From: Wurfbainia villosa
Taxonomy: Eukaryota; Streptophyta; Magnoliopsida; Zingiberales; Zingiberaceae
Length of the DNA stretch: 64,000 nt
Assembly: GCA_025175895.1 (NCBI GenBank)
Contig: CM046001.1
Coordinates: 54,745,719-54,809,718 of the forward strand
Direction of reading: 5' to 3'
Positions 47,091 to 57,679 of this stretch are shown here, piece after piece (the first letter of the stretch is position 1; every line of letters starts with the position of its first letter). Made by a program: the position numbers and the translations under genes. Below the pieces are notes generated by a model. That model was not told the DNA's origin. It was given only the letters and a program-made list of their open reading frames with translations, and ran no database searches.

Positions 47091-50000
47091 TTGATCATGA
47101 TGTCTTTGAATTTGCGTTCCATTTTGGATTCGAATAAATTGACTGGGCCAAACTTCTTGGATTGGCTTAGAAACTTGAGAATTGTTCTCAAGGTTGAAAA
47201 GCTTGCAAATGTCCTCGAAGCACCTCTTCCCGCCCGTCCTAGTGACAATGCAACTCTGGACCAATTGTTGACCTATTAGAAACATGTGACTGATTCTGAA
47301 ATGGCGAGTTGCATCATGCTAGCCACGATGGTACCTGAGCTGCGGAAGCAGCATGAGCATATGGATGCTCATACAATAGTCTTTCATCTTTATGAGTTGG
47401 TTGATGAGCAAGTGAGATTCAAAAGGTTCGAAGTATCCAAGCTCCTCTTCACCTCTAAGATGCAAGAGGGTTCATCTGTGGTACTGCTCAACATGCTGAA
47501 GACTGTAGAGCCTTCTGAGAAGCATGAGCAGGGAACGGTGTTGTTAGTTGATTCCTCAAAGAAAGGTTCTAAGAGGGAGTCAAAGGAACAACAGAAGGGG
47601 AAGAAGAAAAAGGCTAAAAAGGCAGAACTAGCTCAAAAGGGCACTTGCCATCATTATGGAAATTAGGGCCATTGGCAAAGAAATTACAAGATTTATCTTG
47701 AGTCCGTGAAGAAGAATAAGGCATAAGATGCTCCATCTTTTTCATATATCTTCGTTATTGATTATCATTCTATTTCCTCAGGCACTTGGGTATTGGATAC
47801 TGGGTGTGGCTCACATATATGTAATGACATACATGGGCTAAGGAATAAAAGAAGACTCGTCAAGGGAGAGTCAAATTTACGTGTTGGGAATGGAGCAAAG
47901 GTTGCTGCACTCGCCATCGGAACGTATTTGTTGAAACTCCCTACAGGACTTGTCTTAGAACTGGACAATTGCTTTTATGTTCCTTCGTTGATAAAGAACA
48001 TCATTTCTATTTCTTGTTTAAATAGAAATGGGTACCATTTGACTTTTAGTAATAATTGTTGTTACATAACTTTGAATGGAGTTCTTTATGGGACTGGAAC
48101 TTTAAGCAATGGAATTTATACGTTGGACGTATCCAGTGACATTTTCAATATCGAAGCGAGCAACAAGCGTGCTCGAAAGGATAATCAATTAGACTCCTAC
48201 ATGTGGCATTGTCGTCTTGGCCATGTAAGCAAGAAACGCATGTCCGAATTACACCGATGTGGAATTCTGGAATCGTTTGAATTGGATTCATACGATACAT
48301 GTGAATCATGCTTAAAAGGCAAGATGACTAAGTTACCTTTTACAGGAAAAGGTGAATGAGTGGGGGAGTTGCTAGGTCTAATACATACTGATGTATGCGG
48401 ACCTATGTCAACTCAAGCTTTAGGAGGCTATAGCTACTTCATTACCTTCACCGATGATCACTCACGGTTTGGGTATGTGTTCTTAATGAAACACAAGTCT
48501 GAAGCCTTTGAAAGGTTCAAAGAATTCAGAAATGAAGTAGAGAAACAACATGACAAGAGTATTAAAATACTTTGATCGGATTGAGGTGGTGAATACTTAA
48601 GTCAAGAGTTTCTTGATTATCTAAGAGACAATGATATATTGTCTCAATGGACTCCGCCATATACACCACAGCATAATGGTGTATCTGAGAGACGTAACCG
48701 GACCTTGTTGGACATAGTCAGGTCAATGATGAATCATACGAATCTTCCCAAGTCCTTTTGGGGCTATGCACTTCAGACAGCTGTTTACTTGTTAAACAGA
48801 ATGTCAACCAAGGTAGTCTCTACTACTCCATATGAGATATGGAATAGTAAGAAACCTCATGTATCTTACTTGAAGATATGGGGTTGTCCTGCTTATGTGA
48901 AGCGGACTGTATCAGACAAATTGGATGCTAAGTTTGATAAATGTCTATTTATTGGATACCCTAAGGAAACAAGGGGTTACCAATTCTATCATCCTGTGAA
49001 ACAAAAGGTGTTTGTTTCAAGGCATGCTGTGTTTCTAGAGAAAGAGTTTCTCTTGCAAGAAAACAGTGGGAGTGTCGTCGAGCTTGAGGAGGCTCGAGAG
49101 ACTCAAATAGACATTGATGAGATACCTGGTGAAGCACAACAGTCGACAACTCATAGTGATGAGCAATCGACTGGACCTATTGTAACACCACATCTTCGTA
49201 GATCTGGTAGAACCATAATATTCTGAGAGATATGGATTTCTCGTAAGTGAATCGAACGACGTGTTACTCATTGATGATGAGGAGCCTACCAGTTATGAAG
49301 AAGTGCTGACAAGTTCAGAAAGGGATAAGTGGCTTGGTGCCATGAAGTCATGAAAACCAAGTTTGGAACTTGGTTGACCCACCTGAAGGCATCAAGCCTA
49401 TAGGGTGCAAGTGGATTTTCAAGAAGAAAACTGACATGGATGGTAATGTGATTACCTATAAGGCTAGATTAGTGGCGAAAGGATATCGTCAAAAACAAGG
49501 TGTTGATTATGATGAAACATATTCACCTGTAGCTATGCTTAAATCCATTCGGATGCTCCTGGCCATAGCAGCTCATTATGATTATGAGATATGGCAGATG
49601 GATGTGAAAATATCTTTCCTTAATGGAAACCTGCTCGAAGATGTGTATATGATACAACCTGAGGGTTTCACATCGGTTGATAAAACCAAGGTATGCAAAT
49701 TGCGACGGTCCATATATGGATTGAAGCAAGCATCCAAGAGCTAGAATATCTGTTTTGATGAGACAATCAAAAGTTTGATTTCTCACAAAATCTAGACGAA
49801 CCTTGTGTGTACAAGAAGGTTAGTGGGAGTGCAGTCGTGTTCCTAGTATTGTATGTCGATGACATATTACTTATAGGAGACGATGTTTCAGTCTTACATT
49901 CAGTTAAGATTTGGTTATCCAAGATATTCTCCATGAAAGACCTGGGAGAAGCAACCTACATCCTCGGGATTAAGATCTATAGAGATAGATCGAAACGGTT

Positions 50001-50757
50001 GCTTGGTCTTTCGCAGTCTACATATATAGACCGAGTGCTAAAGAGGTTTAGCATGTCGGGATCCAAGAAAGGTTTCCTACCCATCAGGCATGGGATACAC
50101 CTTTCGAAGTCTATGTGACCGCGCACAGAATACAAGAGGATTTGCATGAGTAAGATTCCCTATGCATCCGCAATAGGATCTATTATGTATGTTATGTTAT
50201 GTATGAGGCCCAATGTATCGTATGCTCTGAGTGTCACGAGTAGATACCAGTCTAATCCAGGAATGGATCATTGGGTGGCTGTTAAGATGATCCTTAAGTA
50301 CTTAAGAAGAACTAAGGATGCGTTCCTAATATATGGAGAAGGGTACATGGTGATACGTGGGTATACGGATGCCAGCTCCAGACAGACAAGGATGATTCTG
50401 TGTCTCAGTCTGAGATTGTATTCACCTAGAATGGAGGCGCAATAAGTTGGAAAGGCTCCAAGCTTGATACTATAGCGAATTCTACCACTAAGGCAGAATA
50501 CATTGTAGCTTTGGAAGCAGTAAAGGAAGCGGTTTGGATCAAGAAGTTCATCTCTGAACTTGATGTGGTCTCATCAATGATCCAAACATGTGCTTCGCCG
50601 CTATCATATGATCAGAGAGATCATTAGTAGGAAGGAAATACAAATCGAGAAAATCCCCACTGAAAGGAACTTAGCAGATCCATTGACTAAGGCATTACCT
50701 CAAAGTAAGTTTGAGGGCCATGTTAGAGCCTATGGTATAGGATACCGTAGCGATTGA
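47091..50757 (+). pseudogene. Element C2 gag-pol (TNT1-94-like copia polyprotein), broken
   Basis: Gag from 47091 (SLNLRSILDSNKLTGPNFLDWL) to about 47660 with a decayed knuckle CHHYGN and a stop. Protease WVLDTGCGSHICN (about 47790). GAG-pre-integrase WHCRLGHVSKKRM (48200). Integrase FTDDHSRFGYVF with stops at 48575 and 48588, then PQHNGVSERRNR (48665). These are in one frame up to 49226. A deletion of about 16 bp after AAGTC (49349) shifts the frame; RT follows (YKARLVAKGYRQK, WQMDVKISFLNG, LYVDDILLIG at 49855). RNase H (50146-50757) has RGYTDASS and lacks the CDN...AKEPR block exactly as in C1. Non-functional. Confidence 0.92.
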
Positions 50758-50766
50758 CTTTAGGCC

Positions 50767-50777
50767 AAGTGGGAGTT
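50767..50777 (+). other. Element C2 polypurine tract
   Basis: AAGTGGGAGTT directly before the 3' LTR. Confidence 0.85.
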
Positions 50778-53012
50778 TGTTAGTGATATATGAGAGATGT
50801 CCTAAGGCAATCGCCTTATGTTTGAACCATTTATATGATAAATGAAGATTCACTATTTGAGTATACATGTTTTCATGTATTTGATTAGATCTTAAACTCA
50901 TTTACTGAATGTCCACGATACGATTCACAGCATGAGAGAATTTGTGATTGGATCACAACTAGTGAGTATCTCTACATGTGTAATTGTGATGTATCGGAAT
51001 TATCCCTAGTTGATGAATTGATGGATTTGGACACCATTGATTCTGTCGAGACTAGTACGAGGTATACTCCTTGGTGTATCCAAGCAGATGATTCCCACTG
51101 GCTGGAGACATTGTGATGTCTGGAGTTAATCATGGATGCTAGTTATGGTAACTAGTTCATTGGTGTGACCAGCCGTAAGACTTCATATGGTTCTCTGCAT
51201 ATATAGATAGGTCAATGAAGTTCTTACTGCATCTTAAGTGCGATGTTCCTTTGACTTGCGGTATTCAAGTCATTTTGATCATGAAGACTTATGCTTTGAC
51301 ATCTTAAGCAAGCATCTCTGAGGAGATGTGGACCCGGGATGATTGGGTATAAGTCGAAGTGATCAAAAGTGTTTGAATAGCCTATAAAGGATTCACCACT
51401 CCTTGCGAGAAGATGTATACCCATGGCCTCTCGTCGGATTGTTACTAAAGTCTTTGGCCAAAGCATTACATGATTAGAGTAAGGTACTCTTCGATACATG
51501 TGCAGTAACTAGAATCCGTAGGACGAGGAAATGATACTTGGGCTAGGTGTGACGTAGTCAGCCTAGTGGGGACTGACACTATAGACCATGTCCTGAAACA
51601 AGTGGGTATAAGATGAGTGAAGGGAATGGGGCACGATTCATTCGAGCTGCTGAAGTGTTTCAGAAATAGTTCTGGATCAACCGTTGATCTTTTCGGTTAA
51701 TTGAGGATCATGATGTACTACTAGGTGTCACTCATGATCGTTCTATAATTAATGGTTAATTATAGATGACCAACATAAACCGTGAACCTATTTGGTCACA
51801 CGTACAATGAGTGTAATCTGAAGGATTTAAAACGAGCTTGAGAATGAGATTCTCAGACCGAGAGAAACTAGGTTTGGTTGGACCAAACATGGAGCGAGCA
51901 TGAAATCATTTCAGTCGCAATGGAAGCGTGGATGGGCCGTGTCTTATGAAGACATGATGGATGAACCAAATTGATTTGGTTCTAATCCAATGGAGGAGAA
52001 TAAACCAAAGGGTTTGGTTTGTTTTAAACGAATGAATCAAAGTTGGTTCGGTTCACTTTTAACTTAAAATAAACCATCGTGGTTTGGTTTATTTTAACTT
52101 AAATTAATGGAGCGGGTTAACGGACATTTGGTTATGATCCGATAACCATTAAGAGAATTTGTTCTCTATAAAATAGGGCTTAAGAGTTTTTGTTAAACCC
52201 TAATCAAAGTCCAAGCAACCCTAATAGTTGCCGCCCCCTCTTCTCCTTGGTGAAGTCGGCGCCAACCCTAGCACCGCCGCCCACCACCACCTAGCTCCCT
52301 TGCCGGCGTTCAGAAGGAGCTATCATTTCCTCTTGCCGGCATCGAGCTGCTGCCAGAGAAGCTCCGGTGATCTCCTTTGGGTTCGGCAATAAGGTGAGCT
52401 TCAACCTTCCCTTTTGGCCGGCCCCTATTCCTCCACCAAAGCTGTCCAGTTTTATGGACAGCTTGTTTCCTTCTCGTCGGAGCGTCGTTTGGATGACGTT
52501 TGGAGCTCCGACAGCGGTAGACTTGCCGAGGAATCGATCTCCGGTAATCCTCATCGGTGGAGGACGAAGGTTTCGTCAAATGGTTGACGAATACCTCTAT
52601 GGAGAAGCGAGTTTTTGAGGACTCGTTTTGGATCCGAATTTTGATTCGGATCGTGATCTTCTCTCGATCACATCGTCTTCAACACGAGGCCAGTAACCCG
52701 TACGAAGACGAGGCTCGTGACTTTGTGAAGTCATCCCGAAGATACTCGGTGTGGATACGGATAGAGATGATTCTAGCGAGAATCGTTCCGATTGATGTCT
52801 TTCCCGCTACACGTGATACGTCAGGTATACATAGTTTAAATTTCCTTTTATTGCAAAATTTGAATTTACGGTTATGTCTACACATGTTGTACTATTCATA
52901 CGTGTGATGTGTGTGTTTTAATAAATTAGATTTATTATTTTATTCCTTCCGCTGTGCACATGTTTACGAAACATGTTCGAACACACACACGCCGGGTGCC
53001 GGAAACCCAACA
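50778..53012 (+). mobile_element. Element C2 3' LTR
   Basis: TGTTAGTGATATATGAG...CCGGAAACCCAACA, 2,235 bp. TATA box TATAAAATAG at 52167-52176, hairpin at 52441-52462, palindrome CATGTTTACGAAACATG near 52959-52975. Frames at 52291-52907 recur in sister LTRs and carry no recognised domain. Confidence 0.92.
52167..52176 (+). promoter_or_regulatory. TATA box in C2 3' LTR
   Basis: TATAAAATAG preceded by TTCTC and followed by GGCTTAAG; conserved in three of four family-2 LTRs. Confidence 0.6.
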
Positions 53013-53238
53013 TGCCAAAATCCAAAATGGCACACAAAGACCTCTAAACCTAAATTTTACCAATTTGATTGATTGTTCATAATTTCAAAAATATATTGGC
53101 ACATCCTAAAATCTTTTAGGATAATAAAATCAAACCTATTTCCAAGATATCCATAACCTTAAAAATACCCTAAAGTGCCAACTTTGCTATGGTTGGGTTA
53201 GCTACCCTTCCAATCAAGGTTGACACACCCAAACCCAT
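53013..53238 (-). other. Element D internal, just after gag
   Basis: Minus-strand equivalent of E 17899-18125 (CCTAAAATCTTTTAGGAT and GGCAC motifs). No gene. It begins abruptly at C2's LTR end. Confidence 0.8.
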
Positions 53239-54945
53239 CTAGCATGAATCGATCACGCTCCTAGGAACCCAACACCTATTGGAGCTCCTTAGGTTTACTA
53301 GGTATTCCTTAGGGATGACCTCCCTAGATACCCTCCTAATGACCCTTCTAGGCTTATTAGCCTTGGTCATTGTGGTCTTGCCTCGGTTAACTCTAGGGGT
53401 GACTCCTCTTGTAACCTTCTTAGTGGATTCCCTAGGTTTCTTCGAAACCCTAGCCACTAGGGACACACCTTGGTTACCCTTAGGGATGACTTCCCTAGTA
53501 ACCTTGGTCTTCCTAGACCTGGGTTTAGTTCCATAGTCAAATGGAACATTGTGGTAGGTAGGCTTATCTACCTTGGACCTAGGCTTGTGGCTCAAGCCTT
53601 TCTTGCCCATAGATGAGCCTTGCATCCTAGACTCTAGGTGTTGACTCTTAGATCTAGACCCTTGACTTTGACCATTTGACCCCTTAATTTGATTTTGTAT
53701 ATTCCTAAGGTTGCTCTCAAGTTTTTCAAGCCTTGACCTTAAAGCTTGATTTTCCAACTCTAATTACCCAATTTTTGATTTTCATTTGGTCTTTGGACAT
53801 TATAATTTCTTTTAGGCATATGCCTACCCTTCTTAGAGTTAATGCCTAAATGATCTTCTATTTTCCTAATGCTTGTCTTAGGTATGATTTTTCTAGGGAT
53901 ATTAGTCCCAAATTTCTCCTTATTCCTAATGTGGACATTTTTAGCTCCTAGACAATAAAATCTATTTCTACTAACATGCTTTTCATGAGTAATAGCAAGT
54001 GAATTAAAAGCATGCTTTTGACTTTTAAACTTAGAAGGAGCATTATTGAAATATACCTTAGGGTTAGCCTTAGTTCCCCCTACTTGTGATGCTCCCTCTT
54101 GAGTCTTTTTCTTCCCCCTAGGGCATTGACTCCTATAGTGCCCTCTTTGGTGACACTTGAAGCACACCACGTGCTCCTTGTTCTTGATGGTTGAGGTTCC
54201 AGTCTCCTTGACCTTTGACACCAGTGGAGCCTTCTTAATCTTCTTTGGACACTTACTCTTATAATGCCCGACTTCCCTACACTTAAAGAAAATTATATGA
54301 TTTTTATTTAAACCTAAATTGCTTGAGTTACCTAGGGTGGTGGTTGGTGCCGGAGTTGATTCTTCATCTCCTCAATCGGAGGTAGAAGCTTATTCTTGAT
54401 GCTCCAGAATGGATGGTCTAATCTCCTCCCCCTCAATCCTAGAGGTGGAGGCTTCTCCTACTTCTTCCTCTTCTTCCACCGATCTCGATCCGAATTTGGA
54501 TTCTTTATCAACTTCCGAATCCTCACTTACTTGTGAGGATGATGTGCTTGCTTCCTCGGTCTCCTTCGATTGAGCCGATGAGCACTCTTGTTCTTTCGGC
54601 TCCTCATGGAGTCTTACCACTTGGCTCCATAGCTCCTTGGCATCTATGTGTTCACCTAAGCTACATAAGATGTCATTAGGAATCAAATCAATAATAAATT
54701 TTTCTACCTTTTTTTTTCTCGAATCTTTGGAGTTGTTCCTCACTCCATCTCTTCCTCTTGAGGAATCCTTCCTTTGGTCCTCTTGGATATTCGAATCCTT
54801 CCATCAAAATGGACCATTCTTCAAAATCTCTCGTCATGATGAAGTCTTCAATTCTTCTCTTACATGAATTGAAGCCTTTTCATCCATAAAGCGTGTACGG
54901 GACTGGTGTGTTGATGTCCCATCCTAGTTGTTCTTCAAACTCCAT
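53239..54945 (-). pseudogene. Element D Gag with two zinc knuckles, coiled coil and basic repeats
   Basis: Starts at ATG 54945, 58 bp from the primer site, and follows the same order as E's Gag. A capsid-like part includes KFIIDLIPNDILCSLGEHID. An acidic linker follows. Knuckle 1 reads FFKCREVGHYKSKC, with the first Cys changed to Phe. Knuckle 2 CFKCHQRGHYRSQC is intact. A coiled coil ENQALRSRLEKLESNLRN and three basic repeats lead to VSREVIPKEYLVN and CWVPRSVIDS. A stop at 53758-53760 replaces the Gln that E has (CAA to TAA). There are frame breaks near 54740-54850 and a stop near 54380. No protease follows, as in E. Confidence 0.85.
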
Positions 54946-55002
54946 ATTCTTCACCCTCTAGCGGTGCTCTCTTGGTGGTTAGTCCAAATGAAGAGTGGCC
55001 TC

Positions 55003-55014
55003 GCTCTGATACCA
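55003..55014 (-). other. Element D primer binding site
   Basis: Minus strand TGGTATCAGAGC, exact, two bases from the LTR end at 55017. Confidence 0.9.
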
Positions 55015-55016
55015 AT

Positions 55017-56359
55017 TGTAGAGGATCTCATGACCGCTAGAGGGGGTGAATATCACGTTTGATGTATGATGGAATTGATTTGCGTTTGATCATCTACACT
55101 CTTGTTAACACAGTGGAATAGTAATGACAAATAGAAATGACAAGAAACACAATCACAACGCAAAGATATAACATGGTTTAGAACCGTACAGTTCCTACTC
55201 CATGGATTGAGCTCAAACGAGCTCTAGCGATGCAACCAACATCACTAATCAATAACACTCCTTCTCGACAACAAGTTGGAGGTGGAGAAACCTCGTACAA
55301 GTGATTACAAAAGCAATACACAAAAATACAAGCAAAATACAAAGAAATGTAAAGAACACTTTACAAACTAGAGTTTGAGTGCTTTGCTTGTTGGTTGCTT
55401 GAATGAGCTTGAAGGGCCCTGAAATGCACCTGCAATTTGCCTTCAAATCGACTCAAGAAACCTCTCCAAGAACCAATGGCCGAATCTCCCACGAACAACT
55501 CCTTTTAATCTACATCAGGCTGGATTTATGCCTGGCAGTCGACTGATCGGGACCATCAGTCGACTGATGACACTGTTGTTGTGAGACAATGGCTCGATCC
55601 ATGTTGGAAAAATTCCAACGGGACTCTCATTAGTTGACTGCCAACACTCGTAGCCGACTGTCAGCACTCGTAGCTGACAAGCAGTCGACTGCCATCCATG
55701 GCAGTCGACTGCTAGGGGTTTTTCAGCCCTAAACCACAGTCGAACCGGCCATAATGGAAGTCGACTGCCATCCTCAAACATGAGGTTTTAACCTCAAGTA
55801 TGGTGCCTCCATACTTGCTAGACCACCCGTAGCCTAGACCTAAGCATTCTAGCCACCTCCATCAGCCTTGCGCCTATTGGATCCCTCCAAGTCATCCATG
55901 ACTTATTCATCCATACGCTAGCCTTCAGGTTCTTCCATCGGCTATTATCATGCTGACGGTGTCTACACTGCCAAGGCACATTAGACTTACGCTGCCAAGA
56001 CCACGCTTGGACTTTACGCCGCCAACCATTGGACTTATGCTGTAAAGATTTCACCCTTGGACTTTACGCCGCCAATATCCCCTTGGACTTCTCAAATGAC
56101 AAGACTCAAGCTTGGACTTTCCCTTGCCAACACCCATGCTTGGACTTTCCTTGCCAACCCATGTTGGACTTTCCCTTACCAAGACTCATGCTTGGACTTT
56201 ACATGCCAAGTACTCAAGACTTGGACTTTTCCATGCCAAGTGTCCCACTTGGACTTTACCATGACAATCACATTGTCATATGTTTTTGTCGAACATCAAA
56301 ACTTCGCTCGAGTATAACTCGAGTTAGGTCAATCGTGACCTGGGACGAATGCACAAACA
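55017..56359 (-). mobile_element. Element D 5' LTR
   Basis: Minus strand TGTTTGTGCATTCG... at 56359 down to ...GATCCTCTACA at 55017. Hairpin array 55980-56270, palindrome array 55535-55770 (fewer copies than in the 3' LTR, explaining the 127-bp length difference). Confidence 0.9.
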
Positions 56360-56525
56360 GTTTCTCCTTCTGAGATTCTCCTAGCATCACTCGACCACTG
56401 AGGTTTCTCCTTCTGAGATTCTCCTGGTGTCACCTGACCACTGAGGTTTCTCGTCCCGAGATTCTCTTGGTGTTGTTGACCACCGAGGTTTCTCGTCTGG
56501 AGATTCTCTTGGTGTCGTTGAGCTT
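56360..56525. repeat. 43-bp tandem repeat in F LTR
   Basis: Four units beginning GTTTCTCCTTCTGAGATTCT or variants, at 56360, 56403, 56446 and 56488. D inserted exactly at a unit start. Confidence 0.88.
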
Positions 56526-56647
56526 AGCAAAGTCTAATATAATACCTGCACACTTAGCATAGCATATGAGATAACAAAATACCTTAACTTTGAATCTTTG
56601 CCATTATCAAAACCAAGGTTCGATTAACTGGTGCCCCTGCACCAACA
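56360..56647 (-). mobile_element. Element F 5' LTR, piece 3 of 3 (outer end)
   Basis: On the minus strand the LTR begins TGTTGGTGCAGGGGCACC at 56647. This piece joins to 25036 once D is removed. It contains a 43-bp tandem repeat at 56360-56525. Confidence 0.75.
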
Positions 56648-57679
56648 GGAGAGAGCTCAAGTGTAGGGGGGAGCTCCTAAGGCTAAGGTATCATGTCATA
56701 ATTTACTTGCAATTGTTCATGATCAAAAGCATGATAGAAATACATTTTATTGTTTAGGTGCAAAATCTCAAAATTAGGATTAAGGATAATTCTAGAACCA
56801 CTCTACCTAAGGAAAAAAATACTAGAACCATTAGAGGAGTTCACTTAAGGATGAGAACAACCTAGGTAAAAACCCTAAGAAGAGTAGACATATGCCTAGG
56901 AAGAAACAAAATGTCCAAAGAAATAATAGAAAAAAAAAACTTGAGGTAATAGAAGAAGAAAATCAAGTATTGGTGTCAAGACTTGATGAATTAGAAAATA
57001 CCCTTGGAAAGATGACAAATTTGATTAAAGGGTCTAGTAGACAAAGTCTAGGATTTGGTAGGAAAGATCTATCTAAGGACAAGAAAGGTTTGGGTTACAA
57101 GCCTAAGTCCATGGGAAACATGCAAACCTACCATAGTGTTCCATTTAATTATGGAACTAATCCTAAGTCTAGGAAAGTCAAGGTTTCAAGGGAAGTCATC
57201 CCTAGAGTTGACCTTGACAATAGTCAAGTGACTAAGGTTTCAAAGAAACCTAGAAGAGTCACCAAGAAGGTTACAAGGGAAGTTATCCCTAGAGTTAACC
57301 TAGATGAGACCACAATGGCTAAGGCTTCCAAGAAGCCTAGGAGAGTCATTAAGAAGGTATCTAGGGAAGTCATCCCTAGTGAATACCTAGTAAATCCAAG
57401 AGCACCAATAGTTATTGGGTTCCTAGAAGTATGATTCCTTCACGCTAAATGGGTTTAGGGTGAGTCAACTTAAAATGGAAAAGTAGTTAACCTAACCATA
57501 ATGAAGTTGATACTTTAAAGCATTTTTGAGGTTTGTTGATACTTTGAAAATGAATGTAGAATTTAATCCTAAAAGGTTTAAGGATGTGCCAATTGGAATT
57601 ATAGAGTTTGAAAATTGATTATATTTGGTACAATTAGGTTAAAGGTCAATAGTGTGCCAAGTTGGGGTTTAGCACACTT
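56648..57679 (+). mobile_element. Element J internal part 1 (family 3)
   Basis: Plus-strand sequence collinear with E about 17040-18140, starting mid-gag where F inserted. J's first part is left of the window's copy of F. It ends at AGCACACTT, where the LINE starts. Confidence 0.75.
56892..57434 (+). pseudogene. Element J Gag C-terminal part: coiled coil and basic repeats
   Basis: A 180-codon open frame equals residues from about 360 onward of E's Gag. It has a coiled coil EEENQVLVSRLDELENTLG and then three clear repeats of about 29 residues with core SREVIPRVxL...SKKPRRVxKK. The last is VSREVIPSEYLVNPRAP. It ends about 10 residues after the point where E has WVPKS, shifted in frame. The upstream half with the zinc knuckles is not in the window. 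Function beyond RNA or particle binding is unknown; the high Lys/Arg content suggests nucleic-acid contact. Confidence 0.7.

Larger units (their letters stand above)
45606..53012 (+). mobile_element. Element C2: family-2 copia, plus strand, 5' LTR mostly deleted
   Basis: Begins with the last 208 bp of an LTR (45606-45813), followed by primer site, leader, gag-pol and a full 3' LTR (50778-53012). On the right it abuts D internal sequence at 53013. Relative to C1 it is inverted, and its 5' end meets C1's 5' end at a short filler. Confidence 0.9.
25037..56359 (-). mobile_element. Element D: gag-only family-3 element split by B, C1 and C2
   Basis: Minus-strand element with 3' LTR 25037-26506, internal 26507-27987 and 53013-55016, and 5' LTR 55017-56359. 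The gap holds B and the C1/C2 pair. Flanks GTTTT (25032-25036) and GTTTC (56360-56364) differ at one base, consistent with an old target duplication. Comparison with E shows that D's two internal halves do not meet: about 550 bp equivalent to E 18126-18680 are missing, pointing to a later deletion. Like E it has Gag but no pol. Confidence 0.88.

Noticed and set aside
36640..53017. CGCCA before C1 and TGCCA after C2 as a target duplication of one composite element
   Set aside because: CGCCA is native B LTR (GGGATCGCCATG at 29774) and TGCCA is native to D (E has TTGGCA at 18120). They also differ at one base, so the similarity is chance.
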